This document shows positions 32,574 through 41,976 of a DNA stretch of 42,724 nucleotides, piece after piece. The translations under genes were made by a program, and so were the position numbers. Origin of the DNA: Limosilactobacillus coleohominis (lineage in GTDB: Bacteria > Bacillota > Bacilli > Lactobacillales > Lactobacillaceae); NCBI RefSeq assembly GCF_016901675.1, contig NZ_JACJKU010000003.1, positions 1 to 42,724 on the forward strand, written 5' to 3'. The notes beneath the pieces were generated by a model. It was given only the letters and a program-made list of their open reading frames with translations, did no database searches and was not told the DNA's origin. How positions within the stretch are numbered: the first letter of the stretch is position 1; every line of letters begins with the position of its first letter.

Positions 32574-34904
32574 ATGATGAGTAATCAATTAACAGGATAT
32601 CAAGACGAAGATCAAACTATTACACTAAATTATGAAAACAGCAAAAGCATTATTCTTAAGATCTTAACTAGTGAAATTGTTCAAGTTTTTCAAGATCATG
32701 GTTGTCCAACTAACTCCTATGCCATTGAGGGGGATAAGCAGCGTCAAACTAACTACACAGTTGAAAATCAGGGGGATCATGTTGAAATTCGGACTAGTGA
32801 TTTAATTATCAAAGCGTTTGATGACGCTAAAATTGATGTCTATGATGCTGAAAATCATCCACTCGTTCTCGATTATCGAGGCCAACGCAAACCATTGCCA
32901 ACAGATATGGATGATGAACACCGGAAAACTGTGATGTCAGAAGGACATGCGGTTCATGCTAAAGAGAATCCGGACAATGTGAACTTTGAAATAATTAAAT
33001 CCTTAGCTAAGGATGAAGTCTTTTATGGTCTAGGTGGGAAAACAGGATTTCTCAACAAACGTGGTTATGAATATGATAATTGGAACAGTGACGTTCCTGT
33101 TTTGCACAATGAATCTGAAACGCACTTATACAAATCCATTCCAGTTATGTACGGATTAAAAAATGGTCATCCATACGGTTTATTCTTTGATGACACCTAT
33201 AAAAGTCATTTTGACCTAGGTAAAGAAAGTGAAAATTACTACTATTACTCAGCAGTGGGTGGTAATGTTGATTACTACATCTTGGGTGGTCATACTCTAA
33301 AGGATGTTGTTTCAAACTACACCTACTTAACTGGAGTAGTTCCATTACCACAAAAATGGATGTTGGGTTATCAACAATCACGATGGGGATACAGCACCAG
33401 TGATCAGCGAGTTGAAAGTATTGCCGATGGTTTTGCTGAACATGATTTACCAATTGATGTCATTCACCTGGATATTGATTACATGTACGGATACCGTGAC
33501 TTTACATGGGACACTACTAAATACAATAACCCCAAGGCATTCGTAAGTAAGATGCGTAAACGGGGAATTCGTTTAATGCCAATTTTGGATGCCGGTGTCA
33601 AAGTGGATGATCAGTATGACATCTACAAAGAAGGAATTGAAAAAGGGTATTTTGTAACTAATCCTGATGGAACGGTTTATATTGGTTCAGTCTGGCCTGG
33701 TGACTCTGTCTTCCCAGATTTCGGTAACCCCGATGTTAGAAAATGGTGGGCTAAGCATGTGAAATTTTTTGCTGATATGGGAGCATGTGGTGTCTGGAAT
33801 GACATGGATGAACCGGCAAACTTCCGTGCTAAGGGTCAATTACCTGATGACTTGGTATTTCACGACGGTGTGAATATTAGTACCCATGCCAAAATGCATA
33901 ACGTCTTTGGTCATTTGCAGGCGCAAGCAACATACGAAGGAATGAAACGGGCCACAGGCAAACGTCCATACATCATTACCCGGGCTGCTTATTCAGGTAC
34001 TCAAAAGTACTCCACAGTATGGACTGGTGATAATACAGCTGTTTGGTCTCACCTACAACTAGCAATTCCACAGTTAAATGGGTTAGGCTTAAGTGGATTT
34101 GCCTTTGCTGGAACGGACATTGGGGGATTCCAAGAAGATACTACGCCAGAGTTGCTGACCCGGTGGATTGAGGCCTCACTATTAGTACCATTGTTCCGGA
34201 ATCATTCCATTTTAGGATCGCGGTATCAGGAACCGTGGGCATTTGATAAACAAACGCTAGATATTTACCGGAAATACCTTAACCTTCGTTATCGTTTTAT
34301 TCCGTATCTCTATGATCAATTCCGCCACGAAACTGAGTCAGGATTACCAGTAATGCGCCCACTAGTATTAAACTATCCTGATGATCATGAAACCCGTAAT
34401 TTGAATGATGAGTATATGATTGGCACCAATATCTTGGTTGCACCAATTGTTGATCAAGGTTCTACCAAGCGGTTAGTCTACTTACCAGCAGGTGAGTGGG
34501 TTGACTTTTGGAATCATGCAGAATACGCTGGTCGGCAATATATTATGGCAGATGCACCAATTGAAAAGTTACCATTGTTCATTAAAAAGAATACGATTCT
34601 CCCATGGGGGAATAAAGTAATGCATGTCAGTGATGAACAAGAAAAGTTAATGACATTCAAACTATATGGTGAATGTGGTTCATACCTGCACTATCAAGAC
34701 AATGGTCAAGACTTTAAGTATCAACAAGGTGAATACAATGACTACTACATTGAAGTGGCAGAAGACGGGAAAGTTACCGTTAAATTAACAAAGCATGGCT
34801 TTAAACCAACTTATGATAAGATCTATGTAGAAACTAACCAACAACGGTACGAGTTTGATTTTGACTCTACTGATAACGAGTATAAGTTAGTTAATGCAGA
34901 ATAA
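32574..34904 (+). CDS. Glycoside hydrolase family 31 (alpha-glucosidase-like)
   Basis: Cytoplasmic alpha-glycosidase of 776 residues. It has an N-terminal beta domain, a catalytic TIM barrel from about residue 230 to 580, and C-terminal beta domains. The nucleophile motif reads GVWNDMDEPANF with Asp about 410, and Asp about 486 in VWTGDNTAVW is the likely acid/base. FRNHS and WxxxL segments are also typical. In this family the N of WNDMNEP is often Asn; here Asp. No signal peptide. Probable substrates are alpha-1,4- or alpha-1,6-linked glucosides or xylosides; cannot be resolved from motifs. Divergent to the LacI gene. Confidence 0.88.
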   Translation: MMSNQLTGYQDEDQTITLNYENSKSIILKILTSEIVQVFQDHGCPTNSYAIEGDKQRQTNYTVENQGDHVEIRTSDLIIKAFDDAKIDVYDAENHPLVLDYRGQRKPLPTDMDDEHRKTVMSEGHAVHAKENPDNVNFEIIKSLAKDEVFYGLGGKTGFLNKRGYEYDNWNSDVPVLHNESETHLYKSIPVMYGLKNGHPYGLFFDDTYKSHFDLGKESENYYYYSAVGGNVDYYILGGHTLKDVVSNYTYLTGVVPLPQKWMLGYQQSRWGYSTSDQRVESIADGFAEHDLPIDVIHLDIDYMYGYRDFTWDTTKYNNPKAFVSKMRKRGIRLMPILDAGVKVDDQYDIYKEGIEKGYFVTNPDGTVYIGSVWPGDSVFPDFGNPDVRKWWAKHVKFFADMGACGVWNDMDEPANFRAKGQLPDDLVFHDGVNISTHAKMHNVFGHLQAQATYEGMKRATGKRPYIITRAAYSGTQKYSTVWTGDNTAVWSHLQLAIPQLNGLGLSGFAFAGTDIGGFQEDTTPELLTRWIEASLLVPLFRNHSILGSRYQEPWAFDKQTLDIYRKYLNLRYRFIPYLYDQFRHETESGLPVMRPLVLNYPDDHETRNLNDEYMIGTNILVAPIVDQGSTKRLVYLPAGEWVDFWNHAEYAGRQYIMADAPIEKLPLFIKKNTILPWGNKVMHVSDEQEKLMTFKLYGECGSYLHYQDNGQDFKYQQGEYNDYYIEVAEDGKVTVKLTKHGFKPTYDKIYVETNQQRYEFDFDSTDNEYKLVNAE

Positions 34905-34917
34905 TTTGGCAGTAAAA

Positions 34918-34958
34918 GAAACCTTCCAAACCGAGGACCGGCTAGGAAGGCTTTTTTA
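34918..34958 (+). terminator. Terminator after the GH31 gene
   Basis: CCTTCC (34922-34927) pairs with GGAAGG (34945-34950), followed by six T. Confidence 0.75.
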
Positions 34959-34964
34959 GTTCAA

Positions 34965-35609
34965 TTAATACTTTTCTAAGTCTGTTGGTGTTTTCAGAAT
35001 GAAATCTGCTCCATCTTGGATGGCAGTTGGGTTAGCAGATCCATATACTGCAGCAGCAAATTTAACACCTGCTGCATGGGCTGCTTTCAGATCATTAATC
35101 GTGTCACCAATATAAACAGTAGTAGGTTTGTCTGCTCCCATTTTGTCAACAGCGGCAAGGATCGGGTCTGGATTTGGCTTGTGCTTATCAGTATCTTCTG
35201 AAGTAATGACAGTCTTAAAAAGGTCTGCAAAGAAGTAACGGTGTTTAAAGTTGGCATATTCATACGCTAACTTTGAAGTAGCGATTGCGAGGTGCGCATC
35301 GGCTCGTTTAGAAAGGTCATCCAACATTTCCTTAATGCCTGGAAAAACAGAGACACGGTTTTGACGAGTATAAGCTAGCTTAAACCATTCTTCTTGAATA
35401 GGGCGGATGTCGTTTTCACTGACATTACCCATTCGCAATGCATCATCACCAGTGATTCCAAAACCCTCTTTAAAAATTTTGTCGTGTTGCTCAGGTGTAT
35501 ATGTATAACCATGCTTTGCCAAAATTTCAAACATCGCAGGCATATACATATCGATAGTATTGATTAATGTTCCATCAATATCAAAAATAAAATTATGAAT
35601 TTGTGGCAT
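34965..35609 (-). CDS. HAD family hydrolase (phosphoglycolate phosphatase-like)
   Basis: Haloacid-dehalogenase-type phosphatase of 214 residues. Motif I DIDGTL at residues 10-15 supplies the nucleophile Asp, motif III has SEDTDKHKPNPDP, and motif IV is GDTINDLKAA with metal-binding Asp residues. A helical cap follows motif I, placing it in the Gph/beta-phosphoglucomutase-like subgroup. ATG follows GGAGG (9 bases). Stands alone with its 3' end near the GH31 terminator. Substrate unknown; a sugar-phosphate or phosphoglycolate is likely. Confidence 0.83.
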   Translation of the reverse strand: MPQIHNFIFDIDGTLINTIDMYMPAMFEILAKHGYTYTPEQHDKIFKEGFGITGDDALRMGNVSENDIRPIQEEWFKLAYTRQNRVSVFPGIKEMLDDLSKRADAHLAIATSKLAYEYANFKHRYFFADLFKTVITSEDTDKHKPNPDPILAAVDKMGADKPTTVYIGDTINDLKAAHAAGVKFAAAVYGSANPTAIQDGADFILKTPTDLEKY

Positions 35610-35760
35610 ACAATAATTCCTCCCACTTGAATTACTAAATAATATTTTACGCTATCTCAGTAGAAACCAAAAGGATGAAAGCAGCAATTATTGCTACTCA
35701 ACATATTAACAACAATAAAGGCCCCTTATACAGGCTAAAAGTTAATAGCACGGTACAGAA

Positions 35761-35801
35761 ATGGGCCCAAGCACTCGGAAATCCCGAACACTTGGGCCCA
35801 T
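35761..35801 (-). terminator. Large hairpin downstream of proline iminopeptidase
   Basis: ATGGGCCCAAG (35761-35771) and CTTGGGCCCAT (35791-35801) form a perfect 11-bp GC-rich stem. Inside it CGG/CCG-like pairing continues. On the minus strand the following U-tract is weak, so it could terminate or stabilise the pip mRNA. The surrounding gap (35610-35819) otherwise holds only the HAD gene promoter region. Confidence 0.55.
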
Positions 35802-35819
35802 TAACCAATAATGTGATCT

Positions 35820-36731
35820 TTATTGGTTGAAAGTGTTATTTTCAACTTGACGAATAAAGTCAGCAAGATGCTTATAGTAAACATCAGGATTATCTAACAT
35901 GTGGTGGTGACCGCCATTAGGGGTGGTTACTAATTTGGAATTTGGAATCAGTTTTTCCATCCGTCGAGCAGCACTAAGTGGCATTGTTTCGTGTTCACCA
36001 AATGTTAAGAGAGTTGGTACTTTGATATTGTGCAATTGGTCAGTAAAGTGCCAGTCAGCCAGTTTTCCGGTAATTACGAATTCATTATCACCTTGGAAAG
36101 CATGGTAAACGGCATCACCATCCAGGCTTTTAACGTGGTCCAGTTTAGAAGGCTGTTTGCGGTCAACGAAGTTTTTATTTAATACCTGCACATCATCTTG
36201 GTAACGTTGATTATCCCAATTACCGTTGTTTTCGCATTCTTTCATGAAAGCTACTTCTTCAGCTGGCAAAACATCTTCACGAATCTTATTAACGTGCTCA
36301 ACATAATCATCGACATCGTCCACCATGGAAGAAATAATAGCCCCTTTAAGGTGTTGTCCATATTTAACAGCATATTCTTGAACTAGTAGGCCACCCCAGC
36401 TTTGCCCAATCAGGTAGAAATTATCTAAGCCTAACTTTTGGCGAACTTCTTCAACTTCGTCTAAGAAGTATTCGTACGTTAAATATTTTTTAGCTACTTC
36501 AGGATCACTGTAATCAGGCTGGTCAGAATATAGTGAGCCTAGCTGATCGTACATGTGAACTTGGACATTTAATCCCTGCTTTTTTAATTGAGCTGCAGTA
36601 TCTTCCCAGTATTCATGATTGCCACCAGGTCCACCATGAAGTGCTAGTAAATGAATATCACCTTCACCTTGGGTATTGGTCCACAGATGATAGCCATTAT
36701 CTAAGGTTAATATTTTGGTTCCTTGTTTCAT
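35820..36731 (-). CDS. pepI: Proline iminopeptidase
   Basis: Alpha/beta-hydrolase that removes N-terminal proline from short peptides, 303 residues, cytoplasmic. The oxyanion motif HGGPGG is at residues 33-38, and the nucleophile Ser is about 111 in GQSWGG. The His of GGHHHM is the catalytic His, and FGEHETM near 244 is a likely site of the catalytic Asp/Glu. Length fits lactobacillar PepI. Start ATG follows AGGAAA. Neighbour of pepX: together they process proline-rich peptides such as those from casein. Confidence 0.92.
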   Translation of the reverse strand: MKQGTKILTLDNGYHLWTNTQGEGDIHLLALHGGPGGNHEYWEDTAAQLKKQGLNVQVHMYDQLGSLYSDQPDYSDPEVAKKYLTYEYFLDEVEEVRQKLGLDNFYLIGQSWGGLLVQEYAVKYGQHLKGAIISSMVDDVDDYVEHVNKIREDVLPAEEVAFMKECENNGNWDNQRYQDDVQVLNKNFVDRKQPSKLDHVKSLDGDAVYHAFQGDNEFVITGKLADWHFTDQLHNIKVPTLLTFGEHETMPLSAARRMEKLIPNSKLVTTPNGGHHHMLDNPDVYYKHLADFIRQVENNTFNQ

Positions 36732-36808
36732 ATCAATTTTCCTCTCACTTAATTATTAGAATATGATAAATGTTAACTCATTCTTCTTTAAAAAACAAAC
36801 CGTGTATC

Positions 36809-36853
36809 AAAAAGAGTGTGGCAATTGTCATCAATGACGAAATTGTCACACTC
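36809..36853 (-). terminator. Terminator after pepX
   Basis: On the minus strand GAGTGTGACAATT and AATTGCCACACTC form a 13-bp stem with one wobble pair, followed by a U-run. It lies between pepX and the pepI start region. Confidence 0.8.
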
Positions 36854-36903
36854 AACTGTTCAAACTAGAGATTGATTAAAGGATTTTACAGATTAGCGGA
36901 TGG

Positions 36904-39303
36904 TTAGTTATTAGGGATAATTAATTGACAGTGTTCCGGAGCAATTTGGTAACTAATTGCTTCATTACCTCGTAAAGTCATTTCATAATCAGTAGCATAA
37001 ATGATTAATTCTAATTGGTGTCCGGCTTTCAAGGTATGGAATACTGGCTGTAGTGGTAACTCGACATCCACAAATTGGTTAGCTTTAAGGTCATCTACAG
37101 TAGATGCATCGTGACGATTCTGCAGATTAATATGACCATAAGAAATTACCTTGGCATCAGTGAATTGCTTTTGTAATTCAAATTCGCGGAGATCATCTTT
37201 TCCAAAGTGATAAGCTAATTCTAAGCCGTCCTTAGCCAAAATAACTGGAGAAATAGTAAGTCGTTTTGCTCGACCGCGGTCCACTAATCGTGCACTGATG
37301 AGTCCATGATCTGCTGAAGAAGCTACTCGCACTTTCAAGGTTGGAGTACCACGGAGTACCCAATCCTGATCTAATGGAGTCCCAACAAAGTGGGCACTGA
37401 ATTTGCCATCCATATCGTTCAATAATGCTTTAGCCCATTCAGATTGTTGGTCACACCATGCATGGTATGTTTTGTCATCTTGATGGTCGTCGAATTCAAC
37501 TGCTGATACTGAATTAGGCTCAGTTGGTGTCAAAGCATTATCAGTTAGGAAGAGGGTAGTAGAGTGGTTGCCTGACCAATTAGTATAGGTTCGCCAAGTT
37601 TCTGGTTGGACGTTATCTTGAACTAGCACATCTGGCAAGATTTCGTCCGCATTGTTATCTAGGTCCCATAACTTATTGGCAAACCATAAGTTGATCATTT
37701 CTGAAAAATCAAGTGAACGGAAGGCATTGATATAAATATGCTGACCCTGATGTAAGATTAACTTACTTGTGTTAGGCATTTCTTGCAATGAATCATAAAG
37801 ATTTTTAACGTTAACCGGCTTTACATTCCAATCATTTAGTCCGTGGACCATCATTACGTCACATTTAATATTATCGACGTTTGGAATGTAGTTACGGTGT
37901 GACCAGAATCCGTTATAGTTACCAGTAAGCCGATCTTCGGCGGCTTCAATGCCCTTCATGTACTTATTATTGGTCTTTTCAATGCGTCGGTAATCGGCAG
38001 GTGACTTAGTTCGACTAAAGGTTTCTGCAGCTAATACGTCAGCATCTTCACCTTGAAAACCACCCGGTGCCATGACTAGGCCATTTTCTCGGTAGTAGTC
38101 ATACCAATTAGAAATGGCGGCTTCACTAACAATTGCTTTTAATCCGGGAACACCAGTTGTGGCGACGGCTGTAGCAAGAGTTCCTAAGTAAGAACGTCCA
38201 GTCATTCCGACGTTGCCATTGCACCAGGTAGCGTGGATTTCGATCCCACTAGTCCGATCAGTAAACGCACGCCGATCTCCATGCAACCATTCAACGACGG
38301 CCTTCATAGAATCAGTTTGTTCTGGGGAACCACAGGTTTGCAGTCCATCGGAGTTTTTAGTACCAATTCCTGAGGCATAGACGATGGCGTAACCGCGCAC
38401 ACTTAAGTAAGTATTTAAGGTGTATGCAGGAGTGGAACTAAAAGACTCACTAGCCGTTTGACTTTCACCGTTAACCTGGTGTTTTTGATAAGACATTGGA
38501 AAGTCAGGTTCATTAGGAGATTGATAATGAGGATCTTTATGTGTTAATGGAACGTTAACGTTATGGGTGATTTCCTCTCCCCACTTGTCATTAGTTCCTT
38601 GATTATAGGGACTGGCGGTGAACACCGCTGGGACTTTTAAACCGTTATTGGTGTCAGCTGGCCGCATAATTTCGACTTTTACTAGGTCGGCCATGCCATC
38701 ATAATCAGTATCCATATCGGTTTCAACATAAACTACTTCACGAATAAAGCGGTCTGGATCAAAACTAGCGATTGGTTTGCCGTTAAAATACAGTGGTTTT
38801 TCGCTCGCTGGTAATGAGTAAGTCCAGGTGAACATTCCTTGACTAGTCAAGCGGTCTAAGAGATTTTGCCCTAGTTTTGTACGAGTATTTAAAAGCAGGT
38901 AGAAGGCATCAATAATGTCATTGTTTGTCCATTGCTCATGCTGTTCCATTGGCAATTGGATTTTGTTCATACCATCTATTGGGGCATGAATAGAAAAATC
39001 GATAGCAGGTTCAAACTGCAAAATTTGCAGAGCAACCAAATAGAATACTTCGTTGGTCATTGGTTGTGATTGGGATAACCAGTCAGTAATTGAAAGGTCA
39101 GGAGTAGCTAGTAGACTGTTTAACCACTCGTGATCTAATGCTTGACTATGGTCAGCAATATGAATCCGTAATAATAATTTTGTCCATAATTCGTTAGGGG
39201 TTAATGTAGTTAATTCATCTGGTTGTAATAAGCGAATCCGTTGTAATTCAGCTACCCGTGTTTCATGGTCAGTTGGTGCAATGGCAAATTGATTGTTTTT
39301 CAT
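36904..39303 (-). CDS. pepX: Xaa-Pro dipeptidyl-peptidase
   Basis: Serine peptidase of the S15 family that releases X-Pro dipeptides from peptide N-termini, 799 residues, cytoplasmic. An N-terminal helical region (about 1-200) precedes the alpha/beta-hydrolase domain. The nucleophile Ser is about 371 in MTGRSYLGT; VHGLNDWNVKP near 485 carries the catalytic Asp and HQGQHIY near 515 the His. The C-terminal ~220 residues form a jelly-roll domain. I use ATG at 39303, 8 bases after AAAGGTG; a start six codons upstream is possible but its site is the coding part of this one. Works with PepI on casein-like peptides. Confidence 0.95.
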   Translation of the reverse strand: MKNNQFAIAPTDHETRVAELQRIRLLQPDELTTLTPNELWTKLLLRIHIADHSQALDHEWLNSLLATPDLSITDWLSQSQPMTNEVFYLVALQILQFEPAIDFSIHAPIDGMNKIQLPMEQHEQWTNNDIIDAFYLLLNTRTKLGQNLLDRLTSQGMFTWTYSLPASEKPLYFNGKPIASFDPDRFIREVVYVETDMDTDYDGMADLVKVEIMRPADTNNGLKVPAVFTASPYNQGTNDKWGEEITHNVNVPLTHKDPHYQSPNEPDFPMSYQKHQVNGESQTASESFSSTPAYTLNTYLSVRGYAIVYASGIGTKNSDGLQTCGSPEQTDSMKAVVEWLHGDRRAFTDRTSGIEIHATWCNGNVGMTGRSYLGTLATAVATTGVPGLKAIVSEAAISNWYDYYRENGLVMAPGGFQGEDADVLAAETFSRTKSPADYRRIEKTNNKYMKGIEAAEDRLTGNYNGFWSHRNYIPNVDNIKCDVMMVHGLNDWNVKPVNVKNLYDSLQEMPNTSKLILHQGQHIYINAFRSLDFSEMINLWFANKLWDLDNNADEILPDVLVQDNVQPETWRTYTNWSGNHSTTLFLTDNALTPTEPNSVSAVEFDDHQDDKTYHAWCDQQSEWAKALLNDMDGKFSAHFVGTPLDQDWVLRGTPTLKVRVASSADHGLISARLVDRGRAKRLTISPVILAKDGLELAYHFGKDDLREFELQKQFTDAKVISYGHINLQNRHDASTVDDLKANQFVDVELPLQPVFHTLKAGHQLELIIYATDYEMTLRGNEAISYQIAPEHCQLIIPNN

Positions 39304-39384
39304 AAGATCGACACCTTTCATAACTTAATTATCATTATTATGACACGTCAGATACTAGAAAAGTAGTAATTCTTCACTGAATAA

Positions 39385-39432
39385 ATAAAGGGAGCGTGGT
39401 AGCAGCCGATAAAGACTTTTACCATACTCCCT
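39385..39432 (-). terminator. Terminator after the amino-acid permease
   Basis: AGGGAG (39389-39394) pairs with CTCCCT (39427-39432), with TGGTA/TACCA inner pairing. An A-rich tract on the plus strand (U-rich in the transcript) follows on the minus strand. Confidence 0.65.
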
Positions 39433-39483
39433 ATTAACAGTTAGTGTGATTTAAATTGTTAAATTAATTGTGGCATCGATCAA

Positions 39484-40878
39484 TTATTTGTCTGATGCAA
39501 TCGTACTGTGGTGATAGCCGTAACTGAAGTAGATGATAATTCCGATTACGAACCAGATTCCGGCACCAATAAAAGTGGTCATTGATAATTGGGAAATCAT
39601 CCAGAGACAAGCTAAACCAGATACAATTGGTAGAACTGGGTAAAGAGGAACCTGGAAGCCACCCCGATTTTCGATATCTTTGCGTTTCCGTAATGGAATA
39701 ATTCCAAATGAAACGAAAGTAAATGCTAGTAAAGTTCCGATGTTAACCAGGTTAGTTAATTCATCTAACGAAACAAACCCACCCATAATTACAATAATAA
39801 TGGTAACAAAGACTAAGGCATTTTCTGGAGTTTCACCTTTATCCTTATTTAATTTACTCAAGGCCTTTGGCAATAAACCGTCACGACCAATGGAATATAC
39901 TAATCGAGAACTAGCAAAGACAGTTGTAATCATCATAGTAAACATTCCAATTAAGGCACCAATTGCCAATGTGTCAGCTAACCAGCCTTGGTGGACAAGG
40001 TTTAAGGCATAAGAAACGGGGTTGGCTACGTCTAATTTAGTGTACTTAACCATTCCAACTAGCACCGCTGAAACACCCATGTATAAAACTGCTGCTACCA
40101 GAAGGGTTCCTAGAATCCCGATTGGCATATTCTTCTTGGGGTTCTTAACTTCCGCAGCAGAACTAGAAACAGCATCAAAACCTAGGAAGGCAAAGAAAAC
40201 GGTAGTTGCTCCCTTTAAAACCCCACTCAATTTGTATGGCATAAATGGATGATAGTTAGAAGGTTTGATAAAGAAGAAACCAACTCCAATGAACATCAGA
40301 ATAATCAGAATTTTAAGAATAACCATTGCGTTGTTAACCCGCTTGGAAGATTGCATCCCGCGCGAGAGAATTAAACTAACAATAATAACTATTAAAACAG
40401 CGACTAGGTTAAAGTAAGTTCCGTGAGCAGGATCAAACGGGCCAGAAATTGCTTTTGGCAAGTGAATTCCAAAACTAGCAATTAACGCGTTAAAGTAGGC
40501 GGACCATCCAGTAGAAACAGTTGCCACGGCTAACATGTATTCCAAAACTAGTGCCCAACCGAGGATCCAGCCGATGAACTCACCAAAAATAATGTTTCCA
40601 TATGAGTAAGCACTCCCGGCAACTGGAAGTGCAGATGAAAATTCAGCGTAACACATTGCAGCAAGTGCACAAACAATTGCTGCAAACAAGAATGACAAAA
40701 TCACTCCTGGACCAGCAGCGTTTGCGGCTACAGTCCCGGGAAGAATAAAAATCCCTGTTCCAATTACGGCCCCAATACCTAAAGTCATTAAATCGAAAGC
40801 GGAGAGCGATTTAACGAAGTACTGGTCGGCTCCTAAGTAGTTTGAAAGACTTTCCTTTCTGAAAATCTTTAAATGCAT
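39484..40878 (-). CDS. APC family amino-acid permease
   Basis: Membrane transporter of 464 residues with about 12 hydrophobic segments, of the amino acid-polyamine-organocation superfamily, cationic-amino-acid (CAT/YfnA) type. GIGAVIGTGIFILPGTVAA near residue 40 is the substrate-binding helix 1 motif, and GFDAVSSSAAEVKNPKKNMPIGI near 235-257 is a further family signature. I used ATG at 40878 (AAAGGTGG at 9 bases) rather than a GTG two codons earlier. Substrate cannot be assigned. It stands alone, divergent from the Nudix gene cluster. Confidence 0.87.
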   Translation of the reverse strand: MHLKIFRKESLSNYLGADQYFVKSLSAFDLMTLGIGAVIGTGIFILPGTVAANAAGPGVILSFLFAAIVCALAAMCYAEFSSALPVAGSAYSYGNIIFGEFIGWILGWALVLEYMLAVATVSTGWSAYFNALIASFGIHLPKAISGPFDPAHGTYFNLVAVLIVIIVSLILSRGMQSSKRVNNAMVILKILIILMFIGVGFFFIKPSNYHPFMPYKLSGVLKGATTVFFAFLGFDAVSSSAAEVKNPKKNMPIGILGTLLVAAVLYMGVSAVLVGMVKYTKLDVANPVSYALNLVHQGWLADTLAIGALIGMFTMMITTVFASSRLVYSIGRDGLLPKALSKLNKDKGETPENALVFVTIIIVIMGGFVSLDELTNLVNIGTLLAFTFVSFGIIPLRKRKDIENRGGFQVPLYPVLPIVSGLACLWMISQLSMTTFIGAGIWFVIGIIIYFSYGYHHSTIASDK

Positions 40879-40990
40879 AATCACTAACCACCTTTGCTAT
40901 AATGTTCTATAATATAGTTTCCATATTAGGACTATAATAAGTTGAGTTAATATTAAAAGTCAATTAAAATATCATTAAGGAGTGTTTATA

Positions 40991-41412
40991 ATGGCGATTG
41001 AAGTCACTGCTGGTGCGGTAGTTTATCGACAACAAAATGGTGAAATTCAGTATCTTTTACTTGAAAGCACTAATAAAGGTAATTTTTGGGGGTTCCCTAA
41101 GGGACACGTTGAAGGAAATGAAACCCTGGAAGAAACGGCACATCGTGAAATTAAAGAAGAAACGTCTTTAGATCTTCCCATTGATACTAGTTTTAATGTT
41201 TATACAGAATATGATTTACCAAACGGTAACCATAAGCAAATGACACTATATACCGCTGAGGTACCTGAGCCAGAAGCCCTTCATCTTCAAGCCGAAGAAA
41301 TTGAGAATGCCGGATGGTTTAACTATGATGAAGCTCGCCAACGGCTAACCTACAATAACCGAAAGAATTGTTAGATCAGGCCCATGCACACTTGGTACAC
41401 CGAGCAGACTAA
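40991..41412 (+). pseudogene. Nudix hydrolase with a C-terminal frameshift
   Basis: Nudix-family pyrophosphohydrolase; the uninterrupted reading frame from the ATG at 40991 gives 127 residues and stops at 41374. The Nudix box GHVEGNETLEETAHREIKEE lies near residues 37-56, with Ser where the usual box has Gly after EE-x. In the -1 frame the codons after YNNRK read ELLDQAHAHLVHRAD and end with TAA at 41412, overlapping the next gene's ATG (TAATG). So the ancestral product was about 140 residues and lost one base near 41361-41366. The catalytic core is intact, so the shortened protein could still work. ATG follows AAGGAGTG at the usual distance; a GTG upstream overlaps this site. Confidence 0.7.
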
Positions 41413-41966
41413 TGGATAAGAAAAAAGTATTTGTGATTACTGGCGCCACGGGATCTGGGAAAACAACGGTCGCTCGTTATCTGAAAAAACATTATGATAT
41501 GTTTAAGGTAATAACCCATACTACCCGAACGCCACGAAGTAATGAAAGAAACGGTATCGACTACTATTTTGAAGATCAACAATCAATGGAGAAACTCCAT
41601 TTGTTGGAAAAAGTTGAATATGACCATCATTGGTATGGTTCATCACTGGAAGGCCTGCAAAAGGGGTGGCAAAACCATGATTATGATGTTATTGTGCTAG
41701 ACACTAAGGGAGCCATCACGTATAAAGAAAAATTAGGCGATCAAGCTGTGATTATTTTCTTAACGGTTTCCCGATTAAATAAGTTAGCAGAACGCCTAAA
41801 GGCCCGTGGTGATTTGAAAGCTGCTATTTCATCACGCCTGAATAGTAATGAGTATAGGCGTGATTTAACACTACCTCGTCAATTAAAGGGACGGGCTCAT
41901 GTCATTGTTAACGACAATTGGAAACGAACAACAAAAGCATTGGATCGAATTATGCGTCAGAAATAA
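41412..41966 (+). CDS. Guanylate-kinase-like protein
   Basis: P-loop kinase of 184 residues resembling guanylate kinase, which makes GDP from GMP. The Walker A motif GATGSGKTT lies at residues 11-19, and TTRTPRSNERNGIDYYF corresponds to the GMP-binding loop. It is shorter than canonical Gmk (~205 residues) and the lid region is compressed, so it may be a paralogue with a different nucleotide target. ATG overlaps the ancestral stop of the Nudix gene (TAATG) and has no strong ribosome site, implying translational coupling now disturbed by the frameshift. The stop is 10 bases before the Fur-family gene. Confidence 0.78.
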   Translation: MDKKKVFVITGATGSGKTTVARYLKKHYDMFKVITHTTRTPRSNERNGIDYYFEDQQSMEKLHLLEKVEYDHHWYGSSLEGLQKGWQNHDYDVIVLDTKGAITYKEKLGDQAVIIFLTVSRLNKLAERLKARGDLKAAISSRLNSNEYRRDLTLPRQLKGRAHVIVNDNWKRTTKALDRIMRQK

Positions 41967-41976
41967 GAGGTTAAAT

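Noticed and set aside
35675-35830. 51-codon plus-strand frame in the pepI-HAD gap
   Set aside because: The AAGG lies directly against the ATG, so there is no usable ribosome site, and the frame contains the GC-rich hairpin; no support for translation.
41899-41976. Upstream extension of the Fur-family frame starting at 41899
   Set aside because: It overlaps the end of the guanylate-kinase-like gene in another frame and has no ribosome site; the ATG at 41977 has AAGAGG before it.
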